This document shows, one piece after another, positions 17,596-37,070 of a stretch of DNA of 64,000 nt; positions within the stretch are counted from its first letter, which is position 1, and each line of letters starts with the position of its first letter. This stretch comes from Cellulomonas sp. KH9. Lineage in GTDB: Bacteria > Actinomycetota > Actinomycetes > Actinomycetales > Cellulomonadaceae. Below the pieces are notes generated by a model. It was given only the letters and a program-made list of their open reading frames with translations. It had not been told where the DNA came from and ran no database searches. The DNA lies in contig NZ_FOSE01000001.1 in assembly GCF_900114185.1 (NCBI RefSeq), positions 1,079,749 through 1,143,748 of the forward strand. The letters are read 5' to 3'. The translations under genes were made by a program, and so were the position numbers.

Positions 17596-18244
17596 CGCGG
17601 CCTCCTTCGCGTGACACGACGCCGGCGGGCGTCGCGAGGTAGGTGCGGATGGCGTCCGTCCGGCGCAGGCGGGCGAGGCCGCGCTGCCGGGTCGGGCCGA
17701 TGGACCCGACCGGGATGCCCAGGCGCGCGGACACGTCCTGGTAGCTCGGGGGCGGGTCGGTCGACAGCAGGAGCAGCAGGTCGCGCTGGTGCGAGGGCAG
17801 CTCGGCCAGGCCGGCGCGCAGGGCCGCGTGCCGCTCGTCGCGCAGGAGGTCGCTGTCGGGCTCCGTGTCGTCCTGCGCGTCGAGGCGCCCGGTCGTCGGG
17901 TCGACCGGGACCGACCGGCGGGACAGGTTCGCCGTGCGGATGCACTCGTGCCGCGTCGCGGTCGAGATCCAGCCCGGCAGCGCCTCCGGCTCGCGCAGGT
18001 CGCCGAGGTGCTCGAGAAGGTTGAGCCACACGGTCTGCGCGACGTCCTCCGCCTGCTGCGGCGTGAGCCGGAACTGCCGGACACGTGCCGCCACGAGGTT
18101 CGCGTGCCGGCGCACGATCTCGGACCAGGATCCCTCGTCACCCGTGAGGGCACCCTCGACGAGCTGCGTCGCGGTGCGTCCCTCGTACGGTCCGCCCAGC
18201 TGTTGTCGGCTGCTCACGGCACGGCCCCCTCGCCTGTCGGACAT
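17576..18244 (-). CDS. ECF-like RNA polymerase sigma factor
   Basis: A 222-residue sigma-70-family protein with region 2 (RRHANLVAARVRQF, then AEDVAQTVWLNLLEHL, residues about 37-80) and region 4 (LPSHQRDLLLLL, then YQDVSARLGIPVGSIGPTRQ). Regions 1 and 3 are absent, as in the ECF group. ATG 18244 was chosen; an ATG 15 codons upstream and a GTG nine codons downstream are alternatives. It lies between the S8 protease gene (46 bp upstream) and the small unknown gene (overlapping), so it probably controls this locus, perhaps including the divergent CHAT gene. Confidence 0.88.
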   Translation of the reverse strand: MSDRRGGRAVSSRQQLGGPYEGRTATQLVEGALTGDEGSWSEIVRRHANLVAARVRQFRLTPQQAEDVAQTVWLNLLEHLGDLREPEALPGWISTATRHECIRTANLSRRSVPVDPTTGRLDAQDDTEPDSDLLRDERHAALRAGLAELPSHQRDLLLLLSTDPPPSYQDVSARLGIPVGSIGPTRQRGLARLRRTDAIRTYLATPAGVVSREGGRDVLALG

Positions 18245-18290
18245 GTCCCGAATGCCATCATGACGCTCGACGATGCAGGTGCCCAGCACG

Positions 18291-19688
18291 TCATCCTCCC
18301 GGCAGGATCTGCAGCGCCTTGCCGAAGCCGGCGACGGGCCTGCCGGCGGCCACGAGCTCCCGCACCGCCTGCGTGGCCGAGAGCGAGTGCTCCGTCATGG
18401 CGCGCGCGATCGCCCCCGCCACCTGCGGGGCGGCGAACGAGCTGCCGGTCCACCGCGCCCAGGGGTCCCCGAGGAACTGCTGGGGTTCCGCGACGACGTC
18501 GGGGGACTGCCGCCCGGAGACGTACGTGGACACGAGGCCCTCGCCCACCGTCGAGACGTCGATCCAGTGGCCCCGGCTGGACCACAGGCTGGGGCGTAGC
18601 GCGGAGGTCAGGCCGGCGACCGACACGACCCGCCCGAACGCGGCCGGCCAGACGGGGGAGGTGCCGCCGCCGTTGCCGCCGGCGGCGACGATCACGCTCT
18701 CCCAGCCGCGCGTCGTCTCGATCTCGCGCACCACGTCGAGCGCAGCCGTCAAGGCGACGGGCGGCTCGTCGAAGTACGTCTCGGTCCCCAGGGAGAGGTT
18801 GACGACCTGGGCGTTCTCCCGCACCGCCCGGATCAGTGCGCACGCCACCTGGATGTCGGTCGCGGTCCCGCTGGTCGTCAGGGCCCGGTGGGCCGTGATC
18901 TCGGCTCCGGGCGCGACCTGGGCGATGATGCCGGCGACGAAGGTCCCGTGGCCCGCGGAGACGTCGAGGTAGCCGTCCGCGGGATCGGCGTCGAGGAGGT
19001 CGATGTTCGCGCCCGTCGGGGAACCGTCCGCGACGCGGGCGACGCCGGAGAGCCAACCGTCGCCGCGACGCGCCTCGGCGATCCCCGTGTCGATCACGGC
19101 GACACGGACGCCGTGGCCGAAGGAGGGGTCGACGGGCCCGTACTCGGCGAACGCGGCGAGGCCCGGCGCCGGCACGCCGGAGCATCCCTTCATGACGGGC
19201 GCGAGGGGCGTCACATAGCTGAAGGACACGGCGTGCCCCTGCGCGCGGAGGTCGCGGACGAACCGTGTGAGGCGCGCGGTCGCGTCCGCACCGTCCGTGC
19301 GGAGACGGACGACCCGGTCCTCCAGCTCCGCGCAGCCGACCTCGACGCGGGTGAGCCCGTCCCGCGCCGCCTCGTCCGCCACGTCGGGCCACGACGCCGC
19401 GCCCACGAGCACCTCGCCGCCGATGACCAAGGACTTCTCCTCGTCACCCGGCCCTCGCAGGACGTCGACGCGGCGGTCGGTGCGTGCCCAGCGACCGCGG
19501 ACGCGCTCCCGGATCGTGTCGCCGCGGTCGCGGACGCCACGGTCGTCCGAGCGACGTGCGAGCTCGGCCGCCTGCCGTGCCACCACCCGTCGCAGCGCGG
19601 CATCCGGTGCGGAGCCGGGCACGGCAGCGCCGTAGTCCCGGCCGAACGGCCGCCCGAGGGACGCAGGGTCGGTCCGGTACACGCTCAC
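18291..19688 (-). CDS. S8 family (subtilisin-like) serine protease
   Basis: A 465-residue subtilase. The catalytic triad is Asp200 (VAVIDTGI), His247 (GHGTFVAG) and Ser417 (GSSFAAPQ), with the oxyanion Asn339 in AAGGNGGG. There is no signal peptide or transmembrane helix, so it is predicted to be cytoplasmic, unlike most subtilases. About 190 N-terminal residues precede the catalytic domain and could be an inhibitory or substrate-recognition region. The GTG start has a perfect AGGAGG four bases upstream. It is divergent from a TPR-CHAT protease and leads an operon with a sigma factor and a small protein. Confidence 0.9.
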   Translation of the reverse strand: MSVYRTDPASLGRPFGRDYGAAVPGSAPDAALRRVVARQAAELARRSDDRGVRDRGDTIRERVRGRWARTDRRVDVLRGPGDEEKSLVIGGEVLVGAASWPDVADEAARDGLTRVEVGCAELEDRVVRLRTDGADATARLTRFVRDLRAQGHAVSFSYVTPLAPVMKGCSGVPAPGLAAFAEYGPVDPSFGHGVRVAVIDTGIAEARRGDGWLSGVARVADGSPTGANIDLLDADPADGYLDVSAGHGTFVAGIIAQVAPGAEITAHRALTTSGTATDIQVACALIRAVRENAQVVNLSLGTETYFDEPPVALTAALDVVREIETTRGWESVIVAAGGNGGGTSPVWPAAFGRVVSVAGLTSALRPSLWSSRGHWIDVSTVGEGLVSTYVSGRQSPDVVAEPQQFLGDPWARWTGSSFAAPQVAGAIARAMTEHSLSATQAVRELVAAGRPVAGFGKALQILPGG

Positions 19689-19729
19689 TTGTCCTCCTGG
19701 GAACGGTGCGGTCGGCATACGATCGACGG
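19689..19729. promoter_or_regulatory. 41-bp divergent region with ECF-like promoter elements
   Basis: The whole space between the S8 and CHAT genes is 41 bp. On the plus strand GGAAC (19700-19704), a typical ECF -35 core, is followed after 15 bp by CGAT (19720-19723). A start about seven bases later would give a leaderless CHAT mRNA, in keeping with the lack of a ribosome-binding site before ATG 19730. The elements are short and the assignment is tentative. Confidence 0.35.
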
Positions 19730-22348
19730 ATGGTGAGGGCGCGGTCCACGCACGGCGCGCCGCCACGGGACCGGTCGTACGGCGAGCAGGAGAGCCGAGC
19801 CGAGCTCCTGATACACCTCTGGGGCGTGGTGGACGCGCACCAGGCGGACCCGGCCCCCGTGGAGGTGCGCGCGCAGGCGGCGCTCGAGCGGGCACGACGG
19901 ACGAGGGACAGCGAGCTCCGGGTCCTCGCGTTGCGGGCGCTCGCCTGGACGCACCGGGTGCGGCTCGAGACCGAGACCGCGCGTGCGCTCCTCGACGAGG
20001 CGGTCACGGTCGCGCGGCGCCGAGACCTCACGGGGGCGGAGGCCGCAGCGCGGGTCAGCCGCGCGTACGTCCGCCAGGAGCTCGGCGACCTGGCGGGGGC
20101 GCGCCGTGACCTCGACCGGGCCCTGCGTGCGTCGGCCGCGATGGGCCTGGCGCCCGACGAGCGGCAGGCGGTCGGCCGCGCCCGGCTCGCCCGCAGCGTG
20201 CTGGACCACAACGCCGGCCGGCTCGCCGCCGCCGAGCGGGGGTACCGGCAGGTGCTCGAGAGTCCTGGGCTCCAGACGGGGACCGCGGTCGTGGCAGGGA
20301 ACAACCTGGCGATGGTCCTGGCGGAGCGCGCGGCGCACGCGGACGCGTTGCGGGCGGTGGAGCGGGCGGTGCGGCTCGCCCAGGGAGCCGGGCCGGCGAT
20401 GCTGGCCCCGGCACTCCAGACCCGCGCGTGGATCAAGGTGCGTGCGGGCCGTCTGGCCTCCGGCATGCGGGACTTCGAGCAGGCGTCGAGCGTCTACTCG
20501 GAGGCGGGCATCCCGCTCGGTGAGTACTTCACGGAGTACGCGGACGCCATGACGGACCTGCGTCTGCTGCCCGAGGCGGTGGCCGCCGCCGCACGCGCCG
20601 AGGACGAGTTCGAGCGTCTGGGGCTGCCCCTGCTCGCGTTGGAGGCGGGCCTCCGGCGCGGCCGCGTGCTGCTGCTGTCCGGCGACCTCGAGGCCGCGGC
20701 ACGCGTCGGCTCGTCGCTGCGTCGGGCGGCCGTCGGGCAGCGCCACGACCGCTGGCGCGACCACGCGCTGCTGGTCGAGCTCGAGGCGGCCCACCTCCTG
20801 GGCACGGCCGCACGCGGTCAGTCCGCCGAGGTGCGCAGGGCCGCGTCGCGCCTGGTCGCCGCGGGCGACGTCGCGGCGGCGGTCGGTGCGCACGTCCTGG
20901 CCGGCCGGCTGGCCGACGCGCACGGTGACGTCGGCCACGCGCTGGCGTCGTACGCGCAGGCCGCCCGGCTGGCCGCCGACGGCGCCCTGCCCGTGCGCAT
21001 CAAGGGGCGGGTCGCGGCCGCACGCGCGGCGCAGCTCCGCGGGGACCACGACGACGCTGTCCGGCAGTGTGCGGCAGGCCTGCGGGACCTGGCGGCGCAC
21101 CGCGAGAGCCTGCCGACGATGGAGCTGCGCGCGCTCGCGTCCGGACACGGCGCGGAGCTCGGCGCGATCGGGCTCGAGGTCCTGCGACGCACGAGCCGCC
21201 CGGGTGCCGTGCTCGCCTGGATGGAACGGACCCGCGGGCTCGCGCTGACCGCGCTGCCGCAGGTGGTGCCCGGCTCGCCGGCGGCGGGCGCCACCCCGAC
21301 CGACGCCCACGACCGCGTGTCGCCGTCGAGCTGGCGCGACGACGCGCGAGTGCCCCGGGCCGGCGCAGGGCGGTGGAGCCTCGCCCGCCTGCGGACGGAC
21401 CTGGACGGGAGGGTCCTCGTGGAGCTGGGCCGTTCCGGTGGCGACCTCGTCGCGGTGGTGGTCGACGGGTCGCGCGCCCGGACCGTCGATCTCGGGGCCG
21501 AGCGGGAGGTGGTCACGCACCTGCGGGCGCTGGTCTTCGCCCTGCGGCGACTCGCGAACCCTCGCGGCGCCGCGGCGGCGGCCGCCGCCCGGGCGAGCGC
21601 GGACCTCAGGCTCCACGCACTGGCGGCCGCGCTGGTCGAGCCCTTGCGGGTGGGTCCCGACGACGAGCTCGTCGTCGTCCCCGTGGGCGTGCTGCACGGG
21701 GTCCCGTGGTCGGCGCTGCACCCCGGCCCCGTGAGCCTGGCCCCGTCGGCGTCGCTGTGGCAGCGGACGATCGCCCGGGGGAGGGAGGCGGCGGACGGGC
21801 AGGCGCTCGTCGCGGGCCCCGACCTCGTCGGTGCCCGCGAGGAGGTCGACGCACTCCGGGGCATCTACCCCTCGGCACGGGTGCTGCACGCCGGTGACGC
21901 CACCCCCGAGGCCGTCGTCCGCGCGCTGGGTGGTGTCGACGTCGCGCACCTGGCGTGCCACGGCTCGTTGCGTACGGACAGCCCGATGTTCTCCTCGGTG
22001 TCCCTCGCGGACGGCCGGCTCACGGTGCAGGAGCTGCATGCCGCGGGGGTGGCACCACGGCGGCTGGTCCTGGCGTCCTGCCACTCCGGAGCGGACGTCG
22101 CGTACGCAGGGGACGAGGTCCTGGGATTCGTCAGCAGCCTGCTCGCGCGCGGGACGGCGGGGATCGTCGCCTCGATCGCCGCCGTGCCCGACGTCGAGGT
22201 CGTGGACCTCATGCTCGGGCTGCACCGCCGGCTGGCGGCGGGCGAGACGATGGCACGGGCGCTGCACGGCGCCCGTGGCGAGATCGACCGCGACACCCCG
22301 GCAGGGTTCGTCAACTGGTGCACGTTCGTCGCCCACGGTGCCGCGTGA
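19730..22348 (+). CDS. TPR-CHAT domain (caspase-like) protease
   Basis: An 872-residue cytoplasmic protein. Roughly residues 20-480 are helical TPR-like repeats (many ALxxARR/LGDLAGARRD-type helices). The C-terminal CHAT domain, about residues 560-872, has the His-Cys dyad: His744 in HLACHGS and Cys784 in LASCHSG. CHAT proteins are caspase-like peptidases that can act as effectors in defence or programmed death systems, often switched on by partner proteins. ATG 19730 has no Shine-Dalgarno, so leaderless initiation is likely. The divergent S8 protease and sigma factor suggest a proteolytic cascade. Confidence 0.88.
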   Translation: MVRARSTHGAPPRDRSYGEQESRAELLIHLWGVVDAHQADPAPVEVRAQAALERARRTRDSELRVLALRALAWTHRVRLETETARALLDEAVTVARRRDLTGAEAAARVSRAYVRQELGDLAGARRDLDRALRASAAMGLAPDERQAVGRARLARSVLDHNAGRLAAAERGYRQVLESPGLQTGTAVVAGNNLAMVLAERAAHADALRAVERAVRLAQGAGPAMLAPALQTRAWIKVRAGRLASGMRDFEQASSVYSEAGIPLGEYFTEYADAMTDLRLLPEAVAAAARAEDEFERLGLPLLALEAGLRRGRVLLLSGDLEAAARVGSSLRRAAVGQRHDRWRDHALLVELEAAHLLGTAARGQSAEVRRAASRLVAAGDVAAAVGAHVLAGRLADAHGDVGHALASYAQAARLAADGALPVRIKGRVAAARAAQLRGDHDDAVRQCAAGLRDLAAHRESLPTMELRALASGHGAELGAIGLEVLRRTSRPGAVLAWMERTRGLALTALPQVVPGSPAAGATPTDAHDRVSPSSWRDDARVPRAGAGRWSLARLRTDLDGRVLVELGRSGGDLVAVVVDGSRARTVDLGAEREVVTHLRALVFALRRLANPRGAAAAAAARASADLRLHALAAALVEPLRVGPDDELVVVPVGVLHGVPWSALHPGPVSLAPSASLWQRTIARGREAADGQALVAGPDLVGAREEVDALRGIYPSARVLHAGDATPEAVVRALGGVDVAHLACHGSLRTDSPMFSSVSLADGRLTVQELHAAGVAPRRLVLASCHSGADVAYAGDEVLGFVSSLLARGTAGIVASIAAVPDVEVVDLMLGLHRRLAAGETMARALHGARGEIDRDTPAGFVNWCTFVAHGAA

Positions 22349-22353
22349 CGGAT

Positions 22354-22382
22354 TTGGCTGCACGCCGGGCGTGCCGTAGTCT
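22354..22382 (+). promoter_or_regulatory. Promoter of rplJ-rplL
   Basis: TTGGCT (22354-22359) and TAGTCT (22377-22382) are separated by exactly 17 bp, just after the CHAT gene. A start near 22389 would give a leader of about 220 bases before rplJ. Confidence 0.75.
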
Positions 22383-22612
22383 CGTGTGGCCCAAGACCGC
22401 CGGTCGTCGGTCCGCTCGTCGGACCGGCCGAAGCTCCGCGTGACGCGGGGGCCTGCGCAGGTGAGAGTTCAGATGCATGTGAGTGCCCGGCCGTGGCCTG
22501 AGAAGGTCCGTGCCGGATCGCCGTGCCTTCGAGCCCCGCGCCTGCGCGGGGCTCTTGTCGTCTCACGGCAGCCAGGAAGACGACCGGTGGCACCACCATC
22601 GGAAGGAATGCC
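22383..22612 (+). promoter_or_regulatory. rplJ (L10) mRNA leader
   Basis: This untranslated leader precedes the L10 gene. In many bacteria such leaders fold into an L10(L12)4-binding structure that autoregulates synthesis. A strong stem GAGCCCCGCGC/GCGCGGGGCTC (about 22531-22554), followed by TTGTCGTCTC, is the obvious element and could act as an attenuator. The match to the L10 leader family is by position and this hairpin; a covariance search was not possible. Confidence 0.6.
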
Positions 22613-23140
22613 ATGGCGAGGCCGGACAAGGCTGCCGCTGTCGCGGAGCTGACGGAGCGCTTCCGCGGCTCGAACGCGGCCGTGCTGACCGAGTACCGCG
22701 GGCTCACCGTCGCGCAGCTCAAGACCCTGCGCAAGGCGCTCAGCGGCAACGCGAACTACGCCGTGGTGAAGAACACGCTGACCGCGATCGCGGCCAAGGA
22801 AGCCGGCCTCGAGGGCCTCGACGACGCGCTCGAGGGCCCGTCGGCGATCGCCTTCGTCACCGGTGACCCGGTCGAGGCGGCCAAGGGACTGCGTGACTTC
22901 GCCAAGGCGAACCCTGCACTGGTCATCAAGGCGGGCGTCGTCGACGGCCGCCCCGTGACCGCTGCGGACATCACCAAGCTCGCGGACCTCGAGTCCCGCG
23001 AGGTCCTGCTGGCCAAGGCGGCCGGCGCGATGAAGGCCAAGCTCTACCAGGCCGCGTACCTGTTCACGGCTCCTGCCTCGCAGGCCGTGCGCACCGTCGA
23101 GGCCCTGCGCGCGAAGCAGGAGTCCGACGCCGCAGCCTGA
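22613..23140 (+). CDS. rplJ: 50S ribosomal protein L10
   Basis: 175 residues, beginning [17 protein letters not shown]. The rRNA-binding N-terminal domain includes [15 protein letters not shown], and the C-terminal helix, which binds L12 dimers, ends in [13 protein letters not shown]10 is the base of the GTPase-activating stalk. ATG 22613 follows GGAAGGA. It forms a unit with rplL downstream. Confidence 0.97.
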   Translation: MARPDKAAAVAELTERFRGSNAAVLTEYRGLTVAQLKTLRKALSGNANYAVVKNTLTAIAAKEAGLEGLDDALEGPSAIAFVTGDPVEAAKGLRDFAKANPALVIKAGVVDGRPVTAADITKLADLESREVLLAKAAGAMKAKLYQAAYLFTAPASQAVRTVEALRAKQESDAAA

Positions 23141-23189
23141 GCCCGACGCTCCGGCCGCACGCTCTCGTAGCAAGCCCCAGCACCTCCCG

Positions 23190-23209
23190 CCGTCCGAGAC
23201 CGGACGGTG
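23190..23209 (+). other. Hairpin between rplJ and rplL
   Basis: CCGTCC and GGACGG with flanking bases form a short stem in the 94-bp rplJ-rplL gap. Since L12 is needed in four to six copies per L10, such a structure could adjust relative expression; this is inference. Confidence 0.4.
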
Positions 23210-23234
23210 GGTCCGAACGGAAGGAACCGCCACC

Positions 23235-23624
23235 ATGGCGAAGCTCACCACCGACGAGCTCATCGACGCGTTCAAGGAGCTCACGCTCATCGAGCTGTCG
23301 GACTTCGTGAAGGCCTTCGAGGAGACCTTCGAGGTCACCGCCGCTGCCCCCGCCGCCGTGGCCGTCGCCGCGCCGGCCGGCGGTGGCGCCGACGCCCCGG
23401 CCGAGGAGGAGAAGGACTCGTTCGACGTCGTCCTCGAGGCCGCCGGCGACAAGAAGATCCAGGTCATCAAGGAGGTGCGCACGCTCACGAGCCTCGGTCT
23501 GAAGGAGGCCAAGGACCTCGTCGACGGCGCGCCGAAGCCGGTCCTGGAGGGTGTCAACAAGGAGACGGCCGAGAAGGCCAAGGCTGCCCTCGAGGGCGCC
23601 GGCGCCACGATCACCCTCAAGTGA
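23235..23624 (+). CDS. rplL: 50S ribosomal protein L7/L12
   Basis: 129 residues: the dimerisation N-terminal domain ([22 protein letters not shown]), an Ala/Pro/Gly-rich hinge, and the factor-binding C-terminal domain ([19 protein letters not shown]). L12 recruits EF-Tu, EF-G, IF2 and RF3 to the ribosome. ATG follows GGAAGGAA. A double hairpin ends the unit. Confidence 0.98.
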   Translation: MAKLTTDELIDAFKELTLIELSDFVKAFEETFEVTAAAPAAVAVAAPAGGGADAPAEEEKDSFDVVLEAAGDKKIQVIKEVRTLTSLGLKEAKDLVDGAPKPVLEGVNKETAEKAKAALEGAGATITLK

Positions 23625-23629
23625 TCTGA

Positions 23630-23690
23630 GCCGGCCCTCGGGCCGGCGGTGCACTCCCGAGGCCCGGTCCCCGTCAGGGGGCCGGGCCTC
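23630..23690 (+). terminator. Double-hairpin terminator after rplL
   Basis: GCCGGCCC/GGGCCGGC (23630-23647) is followed by a longer stem beginning GAGGCCCGG (23659) and ending CCGGGCCTC (23690). The pair separates rplJL from the rpoBC promoter. Confidence 0.8.
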
Positions 23691-23851
23691 GTGCTGTCCG
23701 TGCGGGCGGCGGCCCGGTGCGGGGAGACCGGTCGCGCGACGCGGGTCCTGCGTTTCCCCCGCGGGGGAGGTTGTGCCACCATGGCACGCGGCGACGACGA
23801 GGTCGCCGGTGCGGGCGGTGCGGCCCGCAGCGGGCCTGCCCGTGGGTGTGC

Positions 23852-23880
23852 TTGACGGTGCCCATGAAGGCGCGTACGCT
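23852..23880 (+). promoter_or_regulatory. Promoter of rpoB-rpoC
   Basis: TTGACG (23852-23857) and TACGCT (23875-23880) with a 17-bp spacer form a near-consensus housekeeping promoter. It leaves a leader of about 140 bases before rpoB. No gene is seen in the rest of the 402-bp rplL-rpoB interval. Confidence 0.85.
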
Positions 23881-24026
23881 AGCGCTTTGCGCTGGCCTGT
23901 GCCCGCGATCTCAGATAGCCCGACTCCGGCCCCGACGTACGTGCGCGTCGTGACCTCGTGTTGTGGCCGGTGATCGCGCCTCGCCAGGCGGCGCAGCGTG
24001 CCACGATCCGCAGGGAAGGACCCCTC

Positions 24027-27533
<3,507 letters not shown>

Positions 27534-27541
27534 CGTCGAGC

Positions 27542-27577
27542 CCCGGTCCGGTGCCACGCACGTGACGCCGGACCGGG
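27542..27577 (+). other. Hairpin between rpoB and rpoC
   Basis: CCCGGTCCGG pairs perfectly with CCGGACCGGG across a 16-base loop in the 116-bp gap. It is probably an RNA stability or processing element, as the two genes must be coexpressed. Confidence 0.5.
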
Positions 27578-27649
27578 TGCCCGCACCCCTCAGCACGATT
27601 TCCGTTCCGCTGGTTCACGAAACCGGCAAGCGAAGGAAGTAGGACCCCC

Positions 27650-31519
<3,870 letters not shown>

Positions 31520-31539
31520 CGTCGTCCTCGTCGTCCGTC

Positions 31540-31578
31540 CCCGAGGGGCCCGTCGGTTCGTCCGACGGGCCCCTCGGG
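31540..31578 (+). terminator. Terminator after rpoC
   Basis: A 16-17-bp stem (CCGAGGGGCCCGTCGG and complement) with a small loop lies about 20 bases after the rpoC stop, closing the rpoBC unit before the rpsL promoter. Confidence 0.88.
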
Positions 31579-31628
31579 CGTCCCGTGCCCGCCCCGACGG
31601 CGTTCCGGCGTGGCTGTGATCGGCACCT

Positions 31629-31657
31629 TTGACGCCCCGTTCCGCGCCGGGTAACGT
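31629..31657 (+). promoter_or_regulatory. Promoter of the str operon (rpsL)
   Basis: TTGACG (31629-31634) and TAACGT (31652-31657) are separated by 17 bp. The start site would leave a leader of about 280 bases to rpsL at 31943. The leader is GC-rich with several possible stems and no convincing ORF; it may hold an autoregulatory structure. Confidence 0.8.
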
Positions 31658-31942
31658 AGGACACCGTGCCCGCGCCGTCGGGCCCTTGCGCGTGCACTCG
31701 GTCGACCGCCCCTTTCCGGGGTGGGGACGAGAGGCACCGGGTGGCTCCCCACCTCCCACCGGAACGGTCCCTCAGGGACGGTCGCCGGGTAGAGGACCGG
31801 GGCGACACGCCCGGGCGCGGGGGTCGGTGCGGGAGGAAAGACCTCCGGGGTAGTCGCGCGACGGGCGACGATCCGGGACGAGCCGGCCGTCCTGGGTGAC
31901 GGGTGCCGGTCAGACCAGAGAACACCGACAGACGGAGACGTA

Positions 31943-32311
31943 GTGCCTACGATCCAGCAGCTGGTCCGCAAGGGCCGGCAGGCGAAGACGAACAAGTCGA
32001 AGACGCCTGCCCTGAAGGGCTCCCCCCAGCGACGCGGTGTCTGCACCCGCGTCTACACGACCACCCCGAAGAAGCCGAACTCCGCGCTCCGCAAGGTCGC
32101 GCGTGTCCGCCTCTCCTCGGGCATCGAGGTCACCGCGTACATCCCCGGCGTCGGCCACAACCTGCAGGAGCACTCCATCGTGCTCGTCCGCGGCGGTCGA
32201 GTGAAGGACCTGCCCGGTGTCCGTTACAAGATCGTGCGTGGCGCGCTCGACACGCAGGGCGTGAAGAACCGCAAGCAGGCACGCAGCCGCTACGGCGCGA
32301 AGAAGGGCTGA
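31943..32311 (+). CDS. rpsL: 30S ribosomal protein S12
   Basis: 122 residues starting at a GTG. S12 shapes the decoding centre. Lys43 (in [12 protein letters not shown]) and Lys88 (in [12 protein letters not shown]), the positions changed in streptomycin-resistant mutants, are wild type, predicting drug sensitivity. First gene of rpsL-rpsG-fusA-tuf; rpsG starts five bases after the stop. Confidence 0.98.
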   Translation: MPTIQQLVRKGRQAKTNKSKTPALKGSPQRRGVCTRVYTTTPKKPNSALRKVARVRLSSGIEVTAYIPGVGHNLQEHSIVLVRGGRVKDLPGVRYKIVRGALDTQGVKNRKQARSRYGAKKG

Positions 32312-32316
32312 GACAG

Positions 32317-32787
32317 ATGCCTCGCAAGGGTCCCGCTCCGAAGCGGCCGCTGATCGTCGACCCCGTCTACGGTTCGCCGGTGGTCACGCAGCTCATCAAC
32401 AAGGTTCTCCTGGACGGCAAGAAGACCGTCGCGGAGTCCATCGTCTACGGCGCGCTCGAGGGCGTCCGTGAGAAGACGCAGTCCGACCCGGTCGTCGTGC
32501 TCAAGCGCGCGCTGGACAACGTGCGTCCGTCCATCGAGGTCAAGTCCCGCCGCGTCGGTGGTGCGACCTACCAGGTGCCGATCGAGGTCCGTCCGGTGCG
32601 TGCCACCACGCTCGCGCTGCGCTGGCTGACGGACTTCTCGCGTGCTCGTCGCGAGAAGACCATGACCGAGCGCCTCATGAACGAGATCCTCGACGCCTCC
32701 AACGGCCTGGGTGCCGCGGTGAAGCGTCGCGAGGACATGCACAAGATGGCCGAGTCCAACCGGGCGTTCGCGCACTACCGCTGGTGA
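32317..32787 (+). CDS. rpsG: 30S ribosomal protein S7
   Basis: 156 residues, [12 protein letters not shown] to AFAHYRW, the standard length. S7 nucleates assembly of the 30S head and touches the E-site tRNA; in E. coli it represses the str operon. The conserved [16 protein letters not shown] segment is present. ATG 32317 is five bases after rpsL. Confidence 0.98.
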   Translation: MPRKGPAPKRPLIVDPVYGSPVVTQLINKVLLDGKKTVAESIVYGALEGVREKTQSDPVVVLKRALDNVRPSIEVKSRRVGGATYQVPIEVRPVRATTLALRWLTDFSRARREKTMTERLMNEILDASNGLGAAVKRREDMHKMAESNRAFAHYRW

Positions 32788-32794
32788 TCCCGGC

Positions 32795-32841
32795 CGCCGC
32801 CGTGGGCCGGCCCTGCTCGACAGGGACGGCCCGCGGCGGCG
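32795..32841 (+). other. Long hairpin between rpsG and fusA
   Basis: The arms pair over about 19 positions, interrupted by one mismatch, closing on CCCTG/CAGGG with a CTCGA loop. In a 96-bp intergenic space of an operon this may act as a partial terminator, an RNase processing site or a regulatory S7 target. Confidence 0.5.
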
Positions 32842-32883
32842 CGGACGGCACCGACCTCAAGCCAACCGACAAGGGGCTATCAC

Positions 32884-34986
<2,103 letters not shown>

Positions 34987-35107
34987 TCCCACAGGTCGAA
35001 CCCTGCAGTTCCAGCTACACATCCGACCCGTAGGACCGCACGTCGAGCAGGTACCGTCAGGTGGCTGCCGTCGGGCAATCTCTACCAAGTCCTGAGGAGG
35101 ACACCCA

Positions 35108-36301
<1,194 letters not shown>

Positions 36302-36327
36302 TCATCGCCCCCCGGGGCTGATCCACC

Positions 36328-36364
36328 ACGCAGGGCCCGGGAGCACCGCTCCCGGGCCCTGCGT
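36328..36364 (+). terminator. Terminator after tuf
   Basis: A perfect 17-bp stem (ACGCAGGGCCCGGGAGC with its complement) closes a 3-base loop 26 bases after the tuf stop and ends the str operon. Confidence 0.88.
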
Positions 36365-36484
36365 CGTCCCCGCCGGTGTCCCGCACGGGCTGCGCCGCCG
36401 GCGGCGGTCGTGCGGCACGTGAGCAGGCCCGGTGGGGAGCGAACGAGCTCCGCCGACGCCCCCGCGGGCCCCTGACCTCGGGGG

Positions 36485-36514
36485 TTGGCCTTTCCGGCCC
36501 CGGTCTGGCAGACT
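36485..36514 (+). promoter_or_regulatory. Promoter of the S10 operon
   Basis: TTGGCC (36485-36490) and CAGACT (36509-36514) with an 18-bp spacer lie 225 bp before rpsJ. The interval from the tuf terminator to rpsJ (about 374 bp) otherwise holds only the long leader, whose structure could carry L4-type autoregulation; that has not been shown here. Confidence 0.6.
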
Positions 36515-36738
36515 GTCGGGGTTGCCCGCCGGGGTGTGCGTTCTCGCGCGCCTGTCGGCCGGGCGAACAGACGTGGCGAACGCTCGGACCTCGGGGTGAC
36601 CCGGTGGGGAGCGGTCGACAACCACGGCCCCTGTCCCGGAGACGGTACGCAGCGCAGAGGCGTGTCGCGCAAGGCGACACGCCCGAGTGCGGGGGTCGGA
36701 CAGGACCGGTTTTTCGAGAGAGAGAAGTAGACGACGCC

Positions 36739-37047
36739 ATGGCGGGACAGAAGATCCGCATCCGGCTCAAGTCCTACGACCACGAGGTCATCGACAGCTC
36801 GGCGCGCAAGATCGTCGACACGGTGACTCGCGCTGGTGCGTCGGTCGTGGGTCCGGTGCCGCTGCCGACGGAGAAGAACGTCTTCTGCGTCATCCGGTCG
36901 CCCCACAAGTACAAGGACAGCCGCGAGCACTTCGAGATGCGAACGCACAAGCGGCTCATCGACATCATCGACCCCACGCCGAAGGCCGTCGACTCGCTCA
37001 TGCGACTCGACCTGCCTGCGGACGTGAACATCGAGATCAAGCTCTGA
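36739..37047 (+). CDS. rpsJ: 30S ribosomal protein S10
   Basis: 102 residues, [19 protein letters not shown] to NIEIKL. Besides its role in the 30S head, S10 (NusE) joins antitermination complexes with NusB and NusG. First gene of the S10 operon. ATG 36739 follows GAGAGAGAAG. Confidence 0.98.
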   Translation: MAGQKIRIRLKSYDHEVIDSSARKIVDTVTRAGASVVGPVPLPTEKNVFCVIRSPHKYKDSREHFEMRTHKRLIDIIDPTPKAVDSLMRLDLPADVNIEIKL

Positions 37048-37070
37048 TCGCTGGGAAGGGACTGATCTTC

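Noticed and set aside
17056..22348. A known named defence system
   Set aside because: The CHAT and S8 proteins suggest it, but no defence system I can name has this exact set with a sigma factor, so no name was assigned.
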